Below the pieces are notes generated by a model. That model was not told the DNA's origin. It was given only the letters and a program-made list of their open reading frames with translations, and ran no database searches. This document shows positions 1 to 9,500 of a stretch of 64,000 bases of DNA, one piece after another (the stretch's first letter is position 1; every line of letters begins with the position of its first letter). The stretch comes from Lysinibacillus sphaericus (lineage in GTDB: Bacteria; Bacillota; Bacilli; Bacillales_A; Planococcaceae). The stretch is taken from positions 1,744,001 through 1,808,000 of the forward strand of contig NZ_CP019980.1 of the NCBI RefSeq assembly GCF_002982115.1, given 5' to 3'. Position numbers and translations under genes: made by a program.

Positions 1-1299
1 TCTTGTCAATTTGCAATAGAGGATGGACATATTTCTTATAAAATTGATATCCATACAACGTACGAAAATGGAGATACAAATTTTGGCGGTAATAATATTA
101 CCTATCGAATTTTTCAATTTATGAAAATTGTCTTTAGCAATTATTATAGTCGTGGCACAAGCGTCTACGATATTGATACTTTCATTGATATACCTGGCAA
201 GGATATCTATCGCTATGTCGACGATTATGGTGTGGAAGCGGTCTATGAACAATTTGAAAAGGCCTTTCGTGAAGCAGAAGACATTATTCCTACACGTTTT
301 AAAGAATATGAAAATCGTACGCGTGATGAGTATTTGCGCGTGCGCAATAATTATTATTTTTTATGGGAAATGGCTGAGGAAATGAAGAAGGAGTTTTTCC
401 GAAAAACAGGCATTTTACGAAGTCGTTTTTATTCGGAAAAAGATTTACAGCAGGAGAGCGATTTGAACGTAACTGCTGTTGACCGATGGTGTCTATCTTT
501 AGTAGAAAACAATCAATTCAAAGATGTGTATGATTATCCGAACGTATTTTTTAATATTAAGGAAATTAACCATCTTATTAAGGCTGATATATATGATATT
601 GTACGAGAGTTTTTGGAAGAGTTTTATGAAAATGGACAACTTAGCGAATATTCAATTATTAAGTTAACAGGCCAATCGTGTAAAATTGATGCTTTTCGTG
701 AGGCATTAAAGGAATTTGTACCTGGACGAAGTATTGAATTTAGGCAAAAGGCTGACAACGTCGGGAAAGTACCTGAACTAAAATTATCTTGTTTAAGAGG
801 CGCACTGCGTTACTTAAATGCCAAAAAGATAGGCATGATTGAAACGAATGTCACGAACCATGCGCCTGTTGTGCCTTATGCTGTTAGTGCTTTTACACAT
901 AACCGCCAAGAAAAATTACTGATAAGCAGTTTAGAACGACTGAACCAAATTCATGGCAGCATTTCTCGACCTTGGGGTGTGACGGAAGTTGAATTCTTCC
1001 TAACGGGTAGCGATAACCAAACGCCATATAAATATATTTATATAAACCGTAAAGAAGACTTTACGCCGACTCTATATGAAAATATCGCAGCGCAATATCA
1101 AGATAAAATTCCACAAGATGAGACGGATTCCATTACAAATGGCGAAGTGAAGTTCTTTGTATTTGCCGCAGAAGATCACTGGGGTTTCCATGTCGTTCCT
1201 GTAGCGAGAAGAGAAGAACAACTTTTTGTTGGCAATAAAGCATTCTTTGCGTTTGAAACGGAGTTATCCGAATTAGATTTCTTCGACGGCTTAAAGTAA
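1..1299 (+). CDS. Hsp70/actin-like ATPase-type protein, C-terminal part (partial at window edge)
   Basis: The reading frame is open from the first base, so the start lies upstream of the window; the ATG at 121 is internal. A segment around 655-735 (ILTG-type LTGQSCKIDAFREAL followed by EFVPGR) resembles the adenosine-binding motif near the end of the Hsp70/actin ATPase fold. A following S-C-L-R-G-A-L segment fits the same family. The last 140 codons look like a beta-rich extra domain without a recognised match. It is the first gene of a run of same-strand genes that encode VgrG-like and RHS proteins. A role as an assembly or folding factor for that system is inference from context. Confidence 0.5.
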   Translation, partial: SCQFAIEDGHISYKIDIHTTYENGDTNFGGNNITYRIFQFMKIVFSNYYSRGTSVYDIDTFIDIPGKDIYRYVDDYGVEAVYEQFEKAFREAEDIIPTRFKEYENRTRDEYLRVRNNYYFLWEMAEEMKKEFFRKTGILRSRFYSEKDLQQESDLNVTAVDRWCLSLVENNQFKDVYDYPNVFFNIKEINHLIKADIYDIVREFLEEFYENGQLSEYSIIKLTGQSCKIDAFREALKEFVPGRSIEFRQKADNVGKVPELKLSCLRGALRYLNAKKIGMIETNVTNHAPVVPYAVSAFTHNRQEKLLISSLERLNQIHGSISRPWGVTEVEFFLTGSDNQTPYKYIYINRKEDFTPTLYENIAAQYQDKIPQDETDSITNGEVKFFVFAAEDHWGFHVVPVARREEQLFVGNKAFFAFETELSELDFFDGLK

Positions 1300-1339
1300 G
1301 CACTCAAAAGTGAAAACAAGAAAAGAGGTGGGTGACAGC

Positions 1340-2113
1340 TTGTTTGCCAATCAATATCCACATTTTCAAAAAGGTCGTATTTTAAAGCGAGAAATGTTGG
1401 AGAATTTACGAGATTATCCAAGAGAGTTTTTAGATCTGTATTTCCAAGATTACTCGAATGGCATTATTGCGGGTGTCCATATTATTGTAGCAGATTCACA
1501 ACTCATTATTACAAAAGGCATTATTAAGCATAATGGAAGGCTATATATGCTACATAGTAGCTATGAGCTTCCTTATGAAGCTACAGGGCACGAAACGATA
1601 TTAAAAGTACGATTTCCTGAAGCAGTGAATAACCTTGATTATACCCATTACACAACAGAAATTATTTTAGATGATTCCGTTGATCTTGCACAAAATGAAC
1701 TAGAATTAGCACGCTTTAAATTAAAATTAGGAGCCAAACTGCGCTCACAGCATATCGACTTTCTCGACTTTGCAACTGAATATAACACAGTAAACTATCA
1801 TCATTGTCATTATGCTGGCATACAAAAAAGCACCTACCACCCACTTATATTGCAATATTTTGCACGAGAGCTTTTAAAATATCGTCCAACCAATCCATAT
1901 GATATAGCTTTTGCCTTAGAGTGTTTAAATCAGGAGAGAGTGCAACGAGATGCGATTGATTTCTATATTTGCAATAGGCTAGAGCTAGACTATCAAACGT
2001 TAAGTAATAGTCAAATTCATAAGTATTTAAATCGTATTTTAATGGACGTAAAGGGTGGCAGCCGTATGAAGGGACTCAGTCAAGGTCGCCCAAAACGTAT
2101 GATTGTGGATTAG
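1340..2113 (+). CDS. conserved hypothetical protein of the VgrG/RHS cluster
   Basis: I do not recognise this protein of about 257 residues. The first half is predicted beta-rich (around residues 30-90); the second half is helical, with an HHCHYAG segment near residue 155 and a basic end (SRMKG...RPKR). I chose the TTG at 1340 because AGAGGTGG at 1324-1331 sits at the right distance; a GTG at 1310 in the same frame has no such site. It follows the ATPase-like gene by about 40 bases and is probably in the same transcription unit. Function unknown; a structural or adaptor role in the delivery cluster is only suggested by position. Confidence 0.5.
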   Translation: MFANQYPHFQKGRILKREMLENLRDYPREFLDLYFQDYSNGIIAGVHIIVADSQLIITKGIIKHNGRLYMLHSSYELPYEATGHETILKVRFPEAVNNLDYTHYTTEIILDDSVDLAQNELELARFKLKLGAKLRSQHIDFLDFATEYNTVNYHHCHYAGIQKSTYHPLILQYFARELLKYRPTNPYDIAFALECLNQERVQRDAIDFYICNRLELDYQTLSNSQIHKYLNRILMDVKGGSRMKGLSQGRPKRMIVD

Positions 2114-2267
2114 GTAGTGATGTGCTAAGAAAACAAGATTAATAGAGAAGAGCATGTTTTAACGATTTCATCACAAAGCAAGTCGTATTATACCAACACT
2201 AGCTATAAGAAAAATAAAAGAAGGTCTATGCATACTAAAAGACTTTTTAACAAAGGAGGGCGAAAAA

Positions 2268-2909
2268 ATGAGTTATATGGATGAAGAAGTAATTGAGATG
2301 ACCAAGCATGCAAGGCAGAAAAAACGAACAGAGAACATTGAAAAGCAATTGTTACATACGGACATTGTGAAAGCCATTCAAAATGGCCAGCTAACAATTG
2401 AAGATGAAACAATTGAATTTGCACAGATTGGCTTTTACGAGAATCAAATACAAATGTTTATGCCTGTAGCATTTGAAGAGATGGAATCGGAATTAATGAA
2501 TATTAAATATCCATCAAGCCGTAGACCGGATTACATTTACACAAGTGATAGCACGTCCATAAACGTCACGATGAAACTAATGGAACAACAATTAAAAGAA
2601 GAAGAGTTAGAAGATTTTACTGAAGCGATGATGAATATCGTGCAAAAGTTCCAGCCAGGTGCTGAAATGTTAGATATCGGCATGAAAGAAGTGAACGGTC
2701 TACAAATTGGTTATTTTGATTTTATTTCGAAGGCACTCGATAACAAAATTTATAATTTAATGTTTTTATTTATAGTAGATGGCCATGTGGCTATGGGTTC
2801 AGTTAATTGCTTGAAAAAAGAAATGGATATATGGCAACCGATTGCTTATGGCATGTTGGAATTAATCTCAATCGAAAACAAATCATTGGATGGAGAAGGT
2901 GTTGTTTGA
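2268..2909 (+). CDS. DcrB/DUF1795-like protein, possible Eag-like effector chaperone
   Basis: The protein has 213 residues with no signal peptide or membrane segment. From about residue 60 it shows the pattern of the DcrB (DUF1795) fold: a strand-turn FMPVAFEEM, a DSTSINVTMKLM stretch, a helix, then FDFISKALDN and a C-terminal helix. In Gram-negative type VI secretion, DUF1795 proteins (Eag chaperones) bind the hydrophobic N-terminal part of RHS effectors. Here an RHS effector with such a hydrophobic segment is encoded 3.6 kb downstream, so the same job is plausible. A strong site AAAGGAGGG precedes the ATG, and the stop overlaps the next start by one base. The family call is by eye and should be tested by a profile search. 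Confidence 0.5.
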   Translation: MSYMDEEVIEMTKHARQKKRTENIEKQLLHTDIVKAIQNGQLTIEDETIEFAQIGFYENQIQMFMPVAFEEMESELMNIKYPSSRRPDYIYTSDSTSINVTMKLMEQQLKEEELEDFTEAMMNIVQKFQPGAEMLDIGMKEVNGLQIGYFDFISKALDNKIYNLMFLFIVDGHVAMGSVNCLKKEMDIWQPIAYGMLELISIENKSLDGEGVV

Positions 2910-4411
2910 TGGAGCGAGTTAACAAGGAAACAGCAATGACGTATAAAGATTTAATTGTGATGCCCTATAATATCCGCGTCAGCGAAATCGAAATCACACA
3001 ACAAATGAATGAACATGCGGTATTACATTTAACAGGCATTATACCAGATGAACTTGAAGACTCCTACGTTTACATGACTGACGCTGAAACAGCTATCGAA
3101 GTATTGCAAATCGGCAGTAATGGCCAATCGCCTATTTTTAATGGATTAGCATTAGATGTACAAGTGAAATCGGTGCTGGGTACGTATTATTTGGAGGTGA
3201 AGGCAGTTTCACATACGTATGTATTAGATGTGAAGAAAAAAAACCAAACGTACCAACATGCTAAGATGCCATATACAGAATTAATCAATGCATGTATTGC
3301 CGACCAACCAGGTGCCGACTTTATGGATCATGTCACAAAGGGTGCTAGTATTGGTAGCTTTACAATGCAATATTTAGAGACAGACTGGGAGTTTCTAAAA
3401 CGTATGGCTTCTAGATTTCATACGGGCTTAGTGCCAGACACAATTCATAGTGCACCAAAATTTTACTTCGGCGTACCATTTCAAGCAGGTGCTGTACAGA
3501 AAATAGATGCAATTAATTACCGTGTGAAAAAGGCAATTGGTAACTTCCTTATTTCTAGTAAAAATCATCTCGACAGCATTACGGACAGTGACTATATGTA
3601 TTATGAAGTAGAATCGACCCAACTATTCAAAATCGGCAACGAAGTCACGTTCCAAGCCAAAAAACTATATGTTTATAAAATCGTATCGAAGCTTAAAAAT
3701 GGCTTATTGAAGCATATTTATACGCTTACACCAAAGAATGGTTTCAGTGTTCACACGACGTATAATCAAGCAATCATCGGCGCGTCTATTCAAGGAAAAG
3801 TCATTGATGTGGCAGGAGATAAAATCCGCATTCATGTCGATTTTGACGAGGGGCAAGAAAAGAGTACAGCCTATTGGTTCCCATATTCAACAATCTATGC
3901 GTCAGAAGATAATACAGGGTGGTATTTTATGCCAGAGTTATCTGACAATGTGAGAATCTATTTCCCAAGCAACCGTGAGGATGAGGGGATTGCCATTAGC
4001 TCCGTGACCAAAGCACCACCACAATCGGGTGCTATGTTAGCAGCAACGAATCCGACCAGTCAAGGTGGGGGCGGTGGTGCTGCACCTCCAGAGGATAGCC
4101 GCCAAGACCCAGTACGTATGGCTGATCCAGATGTAAAAACACTTAGAACGAAGCATGGTAAACAAATTCTACTAGCTCCTGATCGTATTGTCATTTCTGG
4201 TGGTGGATTAATGATTTCGTTAATGGATGATAATGGTATTTCTATTATTAGTGATAAAAACATTAACTTAAAAGCAACAGACAAAGTCGTTATTAATGCC
4301 AAGCAGATTATGATCAATGCCAATGAAAAAATTGAGATGACATGTAAAGAGAACTCAATCAAGATGGAGGACAAAATGGAGATTAAAGGAACAGAAGTAC
4401 GAGCAAATTAG
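2909..4411 (+). CDS. VgrG-like spike protein (gpD/gpV-type baseplate domains)
   Basis: A 500-residue protein starting at the ATG at 2909, which shares its A with the stop of the previous gene and has GGAGAAGG upstream. Residues 10-280 resemble the phage late-control gpD/gp27 part (QYLETDWEFLKRMASRF is typical). About 290-370 resembles the gp5/gpV OB-fold domain (IQGKVIDVAGDKIRIHVDF, then a VRIYFPS..E motif). A Gly/Pro-rich linker follows near 385-410. The last 100 residues are short repeated strands typical of the gp5 needle beta-helix. Its N-terminal 350 residues are clearly paralogous to the start of the RHS fusion at 6561. It probably forms a trimeric spike of a contractile injection-type machine; no sheath or tube gene is in the window. 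Confidence 0.8.
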   Translation: MERVNKETAMTYKDLIVMPYNIRVSEIEITQQMNEHAVLHLTGIIPDELEDSYVYMTDAETAIEVLQIGSNGQSPIFNGLALDVQVKSVLGTYYLEVKAVSHTYVLDVKKKNQTYQHAKMPYTELINACIADQPGADFMDHVTKGASIGSFTMQYLETDWEFLKRMASRFHTGLVPDTIHSAPKFYFGVPFQAGAVQKIDAINYRVKKAIGNFLISSKNHLDSITDSDYMYYEVESTQLFKIGNEVTFQAKKLYVYKIVSKLKNGLLKHIYTLTPKNGFSVHTTYNQAIIGASIQGKVIDVAGDKIRIHVDFDEGQEKSTAYWFPYSTIYASEDNTGWYFMPELSDNVRIYFPSNREDEGIAISSVTKAPPQSGAMLAATNPTSQGGGGGAAPPEDSRQDPVRMADPDVKTLRTKHGKQILLAPDRIVISGGGLMISLMDDNGISIISDKNINLKATDKVVINAKQIMINANEKIEMTCKENSIKMEDKMEIKGTEVRAN

Positions 4412-4427
4412 TGGGGAATGTAGACGC

Positions 4428-5522
4428 ATGAAACGAGAAGAAGCCTTACAGCATTTTATAGATGAATGTGTGGTAGTCCATGTCAACCGGTTACAAGCAA
4501 TAGTCGATCGACAGTTTCGTCAAGACAAGGATGTTTTACTTCAACCAATCATTCACGCATTTGAACAACTATTTGCGAATATTAGCAGACAGCAACAGCA
4601 GGGTAAGTTAGCCCCAGTTGCTTTTATTCATCTATCGTTGCTACGAACATCTTTACTAGAAAACAAGTTTACGTATTTGCTGGAAGTATATGGGGAAACA
4701 TGGTATTTCGATTGGGTAGAATGCACAGCAAAATATGAAGCACATTGGCTTAGTGAAGCGATGAGGGATTTACAAAATACGCTAGAAAAAGAAAGAAAGT
4801 CATATATTAGCATTCAAACAACGGACGTTCGAGTCATTCTGCAGCAGACCGTTATACAGTTTCATCAATATATTGTCCAATTGCTACGTTATCTCTTTCG
4901 CTATCACCAAGAAAGCGTCCCTACAATCAATTTTCAACGCGCGACATGCTTGCGTTTCCGAGCTGGCGAATATAAAGGGTTTAGTGAAGATATTGCACTG
5001 ATTGACGAACGGCAACAAGTGGAAAAAGATATCCTGTTATCGTTAGAGAAGAAAGAGGCGAACCAATCGTATACGTTTGAAAACTTTTCAAACCTATCAT
5101 TAATGCAACAAGATTTGAGCCATATGAACTTTTCCTATGCCAATTTCCAAGACAGTAATTTAGCAGAGGCTTCATTGCATCGAAGTGTTTGCATCGGTAC
5201 AAATTTTATTGGTTGTCAATTAGCGAATGTTGATTTTTCGTATGCAATGATTCAAGATGCAGATTTTCGAAATGCTAATTTAGCTGGTGTTAATTTTAGA
5301 CATGCACAAGGAAAAACATTGAAGTTTCCTAATAATGAAGTTCCTTGCTACCTTGGTACGGATTTCAGCAATGCGAATTTGCAACAGGCAAAATTTGAAT
5401 TTGCACAAATGGCAGGTGCTAATTTTACGGGTGCTAATTTAAAGGGCGCCACTTTTTTTCAACGAGATCAAGCGAAGTATCAATTTAGCCAAGCCCAGAT
5501 AAAAGACATTCATTGGATTTGA
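4428..5522 (+). CDS. pentapeptide-repeat protein of the VgrG/RHS cluster
   Basis: A 364-residue protein. The first 200 residues are helical and unrecognised. From about residue 215 to the end there are pentapeptide repeats of the A(N/D)Lxx type (for example DLSHMNFSYANFQDSNLAEA, then DADFRNANLAGVNF), which fold as a right-handed quadrilateral beta-helix. Such repeats also occur in proteins associated with type VI-like effectors. It begins 16 bases after the VgrG-like gene and ends 18 bases before the next gene, so it is probably cotranscribed. Function unknown; an adaptor or spike-associated role is inference. Confidence 0.7.
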   Translation: MKREEALQHFIDECVVVHVNRLQAIVDRQFRQDKDVLLQPIIHAFEQLFANISRQQQQGKLAPVAFIHLSLLRTSLLENKFTYLLEVYGETWYFDWVECTAKYEAHWLSEAMRDLQNTLEKERKSYISIQTTDVRVILQQTVIQFHQYIVQLLRYLFRYHQESVPTINFQRATCLRFRAGEYKGFSEDIALIDERQQVEKDILLSLEKKEANQSYTFENFSNLSLMQQDLSHMNFSYANFQDSNLAEASLHRSVCIGTNFIGCQLANVDFSYAMIQDADFRNANLAGVNFRHAQGKTLKFPNNEVPCYLGTDFSNANLQQAKFEFAQMAGANFTGANLKGATFFQRDQAKYQFSQAQIKDIHWI

Positions 5523-5540
5523 AGCTTACAGGAGGACAAA

Positions 5541-6038
5541 ATGGAATACTTTATTGTTCAACAAGACCAAAGTATTATCAATCCTATTATTCCTTTGAAG
5601 ACGGACCTTGATGATGATTTTGTGTGCTCTTCAGTATTTGCAGAAGTGGTGGAAAAAGAACAGGGGCTATATCTAGATTATTTAGAAAAGCCTCGAACAA
5701 TTGTGTCAGAGCAATTAAAAAAGCTGTTAGCAAAATATGAGGATCACTTAGCGTTTACAGCTATTGTTTTTACGGATGTAAAAAAGGGGACACAGCGCTT
5801 GTATTGGTTGATGGAGGTTGAAAAGAAGAATTGTATTTCTCATGAAACCACGTATTATCCAGATGGACGTATCAAGGAGCTTGTGATAAACCCGAAAAAG
5901 GTTGAATTAGATTATATTTTTCAAGTCAATAGTCAAGGAAATTCTTTTACAATCGTTAATCTAGATGTGGCAGAAAGTATATTAAGACGACCATTTCTTG
6001 GCATTCAGTTGCAGCGAGTAAAACTTGAAAGAAGCTAA
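5541..6038 (+). CDS. hypothetical protein of the VgrG/RHS cluster
   Basis: I do not recognise this 165-residue soluble protein. It starts after a good site (AGGAGGACAAA) 18 bases from the pentapeptide-repeat gene. The C-terminal segment (FTIVNLDVAESILRR...LGIQL) has the same shape as the C-termini of the Imm11-like proteins encoded further right, where a hydrophobic strand is followed by a conserved 'fxGxxf' turn, but the match is weak. It may be an adaptor or a member of that fold. Only the coding status is firm. Confidence 0.45.
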   Translation: MEYFIVQQDQSIINPIIPLKTDLDDDFVCSSVFAEVVEKEQGLYLDYLEKPRTIVSEQLKKLLAKYEDHLAFTAIVFTDVKKGTQRLYWLMEVEKKNCISHETTYYPDGRIKELVINPKKVELDYIFQVNSQGNSFTIVNLDVAESILRRPFLGIQLQRVKLERS

Positions 6039-6134
6039 AAAACGTTGATTGCTAAAGTATACTGATGCATCTGGAGTCAAACCAAAAAAAGAATAAGTCG
6101 TAGTTTGAAACATATACGAAGGGTAGGTTATTAA

Positions 6135-6533
6135 ATGGCTCAAGTTGTAGAAAATTTGGAGACAGAAGGTTCAGAACAAGAGCAATTTAGTTATGTGGTT
6201 CATGGAGCAATTATTTCTTGTGAGCATGGTAGTCATCTAAATTATTTAAATTTACCGCAGGATCATGGCGTTTATATTAAAGGGAAAGCCGTATTGAATG
6301 TGGGCGATCGTAAACCTGACAACATCCCAACCTTTGGCGTGTGCCTGAAATTAAAAAAACCATGTACGCCTGCATGCTCCATCGACTGGATGGAAGGAAT
6401 GGAAAATGTCAATATCGAGGGCAAGCAAGCGTTATTGTCCCGATGTCATACGCAATGCTCAGCAGGTGGAGGAAAAATTGATATTGTGCATGATGGACAA
6501 GAGGAATTAACAATACCGAAACAAGGCTTTTAA
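6135..6533 (+). CDS. DUF4280 PAAR-like protein
   Basis: A 132-residue protein with the DUF4280 pattern: a Gly-Ala strand leading to ISCEHG near residue 30, a V.VGDRKP..IPTFG segment, a CLKLKKPC..AC stretch, and a C-terminal SRCHTQCSAGGGKI motif. The conserved Cys and His residues could bind a metal, as in PAAR tips. PAAR and DUF4280 proteins cap VgrG spikes and link them to effectors. The gene lies 27 bases before the VgrG-RHS fusion gene, which fits a role as the spike tip for that fusion. Family membership is recognised by motif; the tip role is inference. Confidence 0.75.
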   Translation: MAQVVENLETEGSEQEQFSYVVHGAIISCEHGSHLNYLNLPQDHGVYIKGKAVLNVGDRKPDNIPTFGVCLKLKKPCTPACSIDWMEGMENVNIEGKQALLSRCHTQCSAGGGKIDIVHDGQEELTIPKQGF

Positions 6534-6560
6534 AAAAGAGTGTTTGAAAGGAGGTAAGTA

Positions 6561-9500
6561 ATGAAAACGCTAGGAGAAAAGGAAGTCAACAAGATAACTA
6601 CGTACGAGGATCTTGTGCTCGAGTGGCCTTATCCTCTTATTCATATAAATAAACTAACGATAAAACATCAAGGCAATGATCATGCAAGACTGTCCTTTAC
6701 AGGAATGATTGCGGAAGAGCAAGCACAAAAGTATATTCAACGTGTCAGTCATTCCGATGAAGTCGTTGTAAAATTTGGTCGACAACAAGACATCTTGTTT
6801 TCAGGTAGAATTGAAAATGCAGAGTTGCAGGCAGCGCAAGGGGTGCATTATGTCTATGTCGAGGCAGTATCGTTTACAGCCAATATGGACGTTGAAAAAC
6901 GCTCGCGTTCTTTTCAAGATGCGAATATGACCTATGTAGCGTTACTAGATACCATTGTGGGGGCTTATCCTCATGGGGATTACATCGACCAGGTGTCCAA
7001 CGGTCAAGCAATAGGTCATATCTCGATTCAATATATGGAGACAGATTGGACATTTATTAAAAGAATGGCTTCTAATCTACAGGCGGTTGTTTTTCCTGAT
7101 TTACAAGGAAAGGGACCACGATTTTGGTTTGGCACACCCGAAAGTAAGAAACGTATAACAATCGACCATCTACCTTCTGTATTACATATGGATATAGATA
7201 CGTATCGATTAATTACTGAAAACGATGGTACAGATGTAAGTGAAACTGATTATACATTTTGTGAGTTTGAAAGCACAGAAGCGTACGAGTTGGGTACATC
7301 GGTACAATTAAAGGGAAAATCCTATATAATTACGGTTCGGGAAATTCATCTCGAAGCGGGTGTACTAAAATTCCAATATACTGCCCAACCAGAAAAAAGT
7401 ATTCGTCAGCGATTAGTACGCAATTTAGATTTGATTGGCGCAGCCTTTACAGGGAAAATCATTGATGTTACGCAAAACACGGTCAAAATTCATTTAGATA
7501 TCGATAAAAAACAAGAGAAAGAAAAAGCACATTGGTTTGCTTATTCAGCAGATGCAAATGGTGTCATGTATTTAATGCCGCAAAAAGGTGCTCGTGCCCA
7601 ATTGCATTTTCCAAGTGCTGTGGAACAAGATGCCATTGTCATTAGCTCGGTGCGTGTTGCACCTGCTACACCGGAGGGTGGGCAAAAACAAACGAAAAAA
7701 ATGGCAGACACGACCGTGAAATCATTGGCGACCAATGCGGGGAAAGATATGACATTAGGTGTGGGTGATATTACTTTTAGTGCAGTAGATGGCGTATTGG
7801 ATCTTAAGATGGATGATGGAGAAGGCGTAACATTTCAAAGTAATAGTACCATTATGCTAGCGGCAGATGAAACACTTGAGATGAGTGGTATGAACGAGTT
7901 ATCTGTAGAAGCGGAGGAATGGATTGCCATTTCAGCAAAGGAGCAAAGCCATATAATCCTTGCAGCGGACACACAGTTAATTAGTACACTGATTGAACAA
8001 GAAGGCATAGAGAAAAAAAGTCAACCACCGAAGTTAAATGAAGAAGCAATCGAAGCTACATCCAAAGTGGATGTTATCTTCCCACAAAAAGCAGAGCAGA
8101 AAAAAGAGAAAAAAGGCTTCTTTAGTAAGGTGCTTGATAACGTTAGTTTAGCGTTAGATGTTGCTGGATTTATTCCAGGTATCGGGACTTTCGCGGATAT
8201 TGCCAACGCTGGTATTAGCTTGGCAAGAGGCGACTATATGGGCGCGGCGATGAATATAGTCGGTGCAGTGCCAATCGTTGGTGATGCTGCAAAAACAGCC
8301 TACAAGGCCAATAAAGCCGCAAAAGTAGCAGAAGCAGCTAGTAAAACCGCCAAGGCTGCAGATAAGGCGGTGAATGCTTCAAAAGCAGTAAAAGGGATGA
8401 AAGCCGCTTACTCCAAAGTTGCGCAAACACTCGATACTGTGTCAGCACTGGCTAACAAAGGCACAAAAAGCATGAAAACAGCAGCCGATAAAGTAATCGC
8501 TTCGATGGATGAAGTGCTAGCTGTGTCAAAAGCTGTCGATGGTATGAAGGCGATGGCCAAAACAGAGTTAACCAAACTCAATCATCAAGTATTAAAGAAA
8601 TTTAACTGTACAAAAGGTTTAAGTGATAAATTCTGTAAAAAAGGCTTTGAACCGGTTGATTTAATTACCGGGCGCATGATCTATGAAGGTGTCGACTTTG
8701 AACTTCCAGGCCCTATCCCTCTTGCATGGGAACGTGCGTGGTACAGTGATAGTAGTCGAGTTGGTTTAACCGGGCATGGTATGCACTTTACATACGATCT
8801 AGCCTTAGAGATATTTGAAGAAGAAGACCTTATTGGCATTGTGGTGACGGATGGTCGCGCAGTAGGGTTTCCAATTTTACCAATTAATTTACCATATTTT
8901 AATAAAAAAGAAAGAATGACCCTGAAAAATACAGGTGTGGAATACCATTTGTTTGAGCATGATACACGCTTGCTTTATGTATTTGAACAAACAACCGAAA
9001 CGACATATCGATTAAAAGAAGTAAGAAATGAGCAAGACCACCATATTCAATTTGCGTATAACCCAAAAGGCTTCTTATCTCAAGTAACAGATAGCGTAGG
9101 GCGCATACTAGATGTTACGACCAATGAAGCGGGCAGAATGACGGAAGTTGCTTTACGCAACCAAATGAGTCGTGAAGTGTTAGTGCGCTATGTTTACAAT
9201 GATGTTCAAGATTTAATCGAAATCCAAGATGCATTAGGACAAAGTACACATATCCAGTATGTCAATCACTTAATGATGCAAAAAATAGACCGCAATAAAA
9301 ATAGCTTCTTCTGGCGTTACGATGGGCCAACTACAGGTGCGCGCGTTATTAAAACATGGGGAGATGGCAATGTCCTAGCGGGTGAGCTTGCCTATCACGA
9401 TGGCTATAACGAAATTACCAATAGCTTAGGGCATACAAGTACTTACTATTTTAATGAAGATAACCTCTGTACGAAAATTATGTATCCAGATGGTAGTGAG

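Noticed and set aside
2807-2908. Upstream start for the stand-alone VgrG-like gene
   Set aside because: It overlaps the previous gene in another frame; the ATG at 2909 has a good site and a one-base overlap with the stop.
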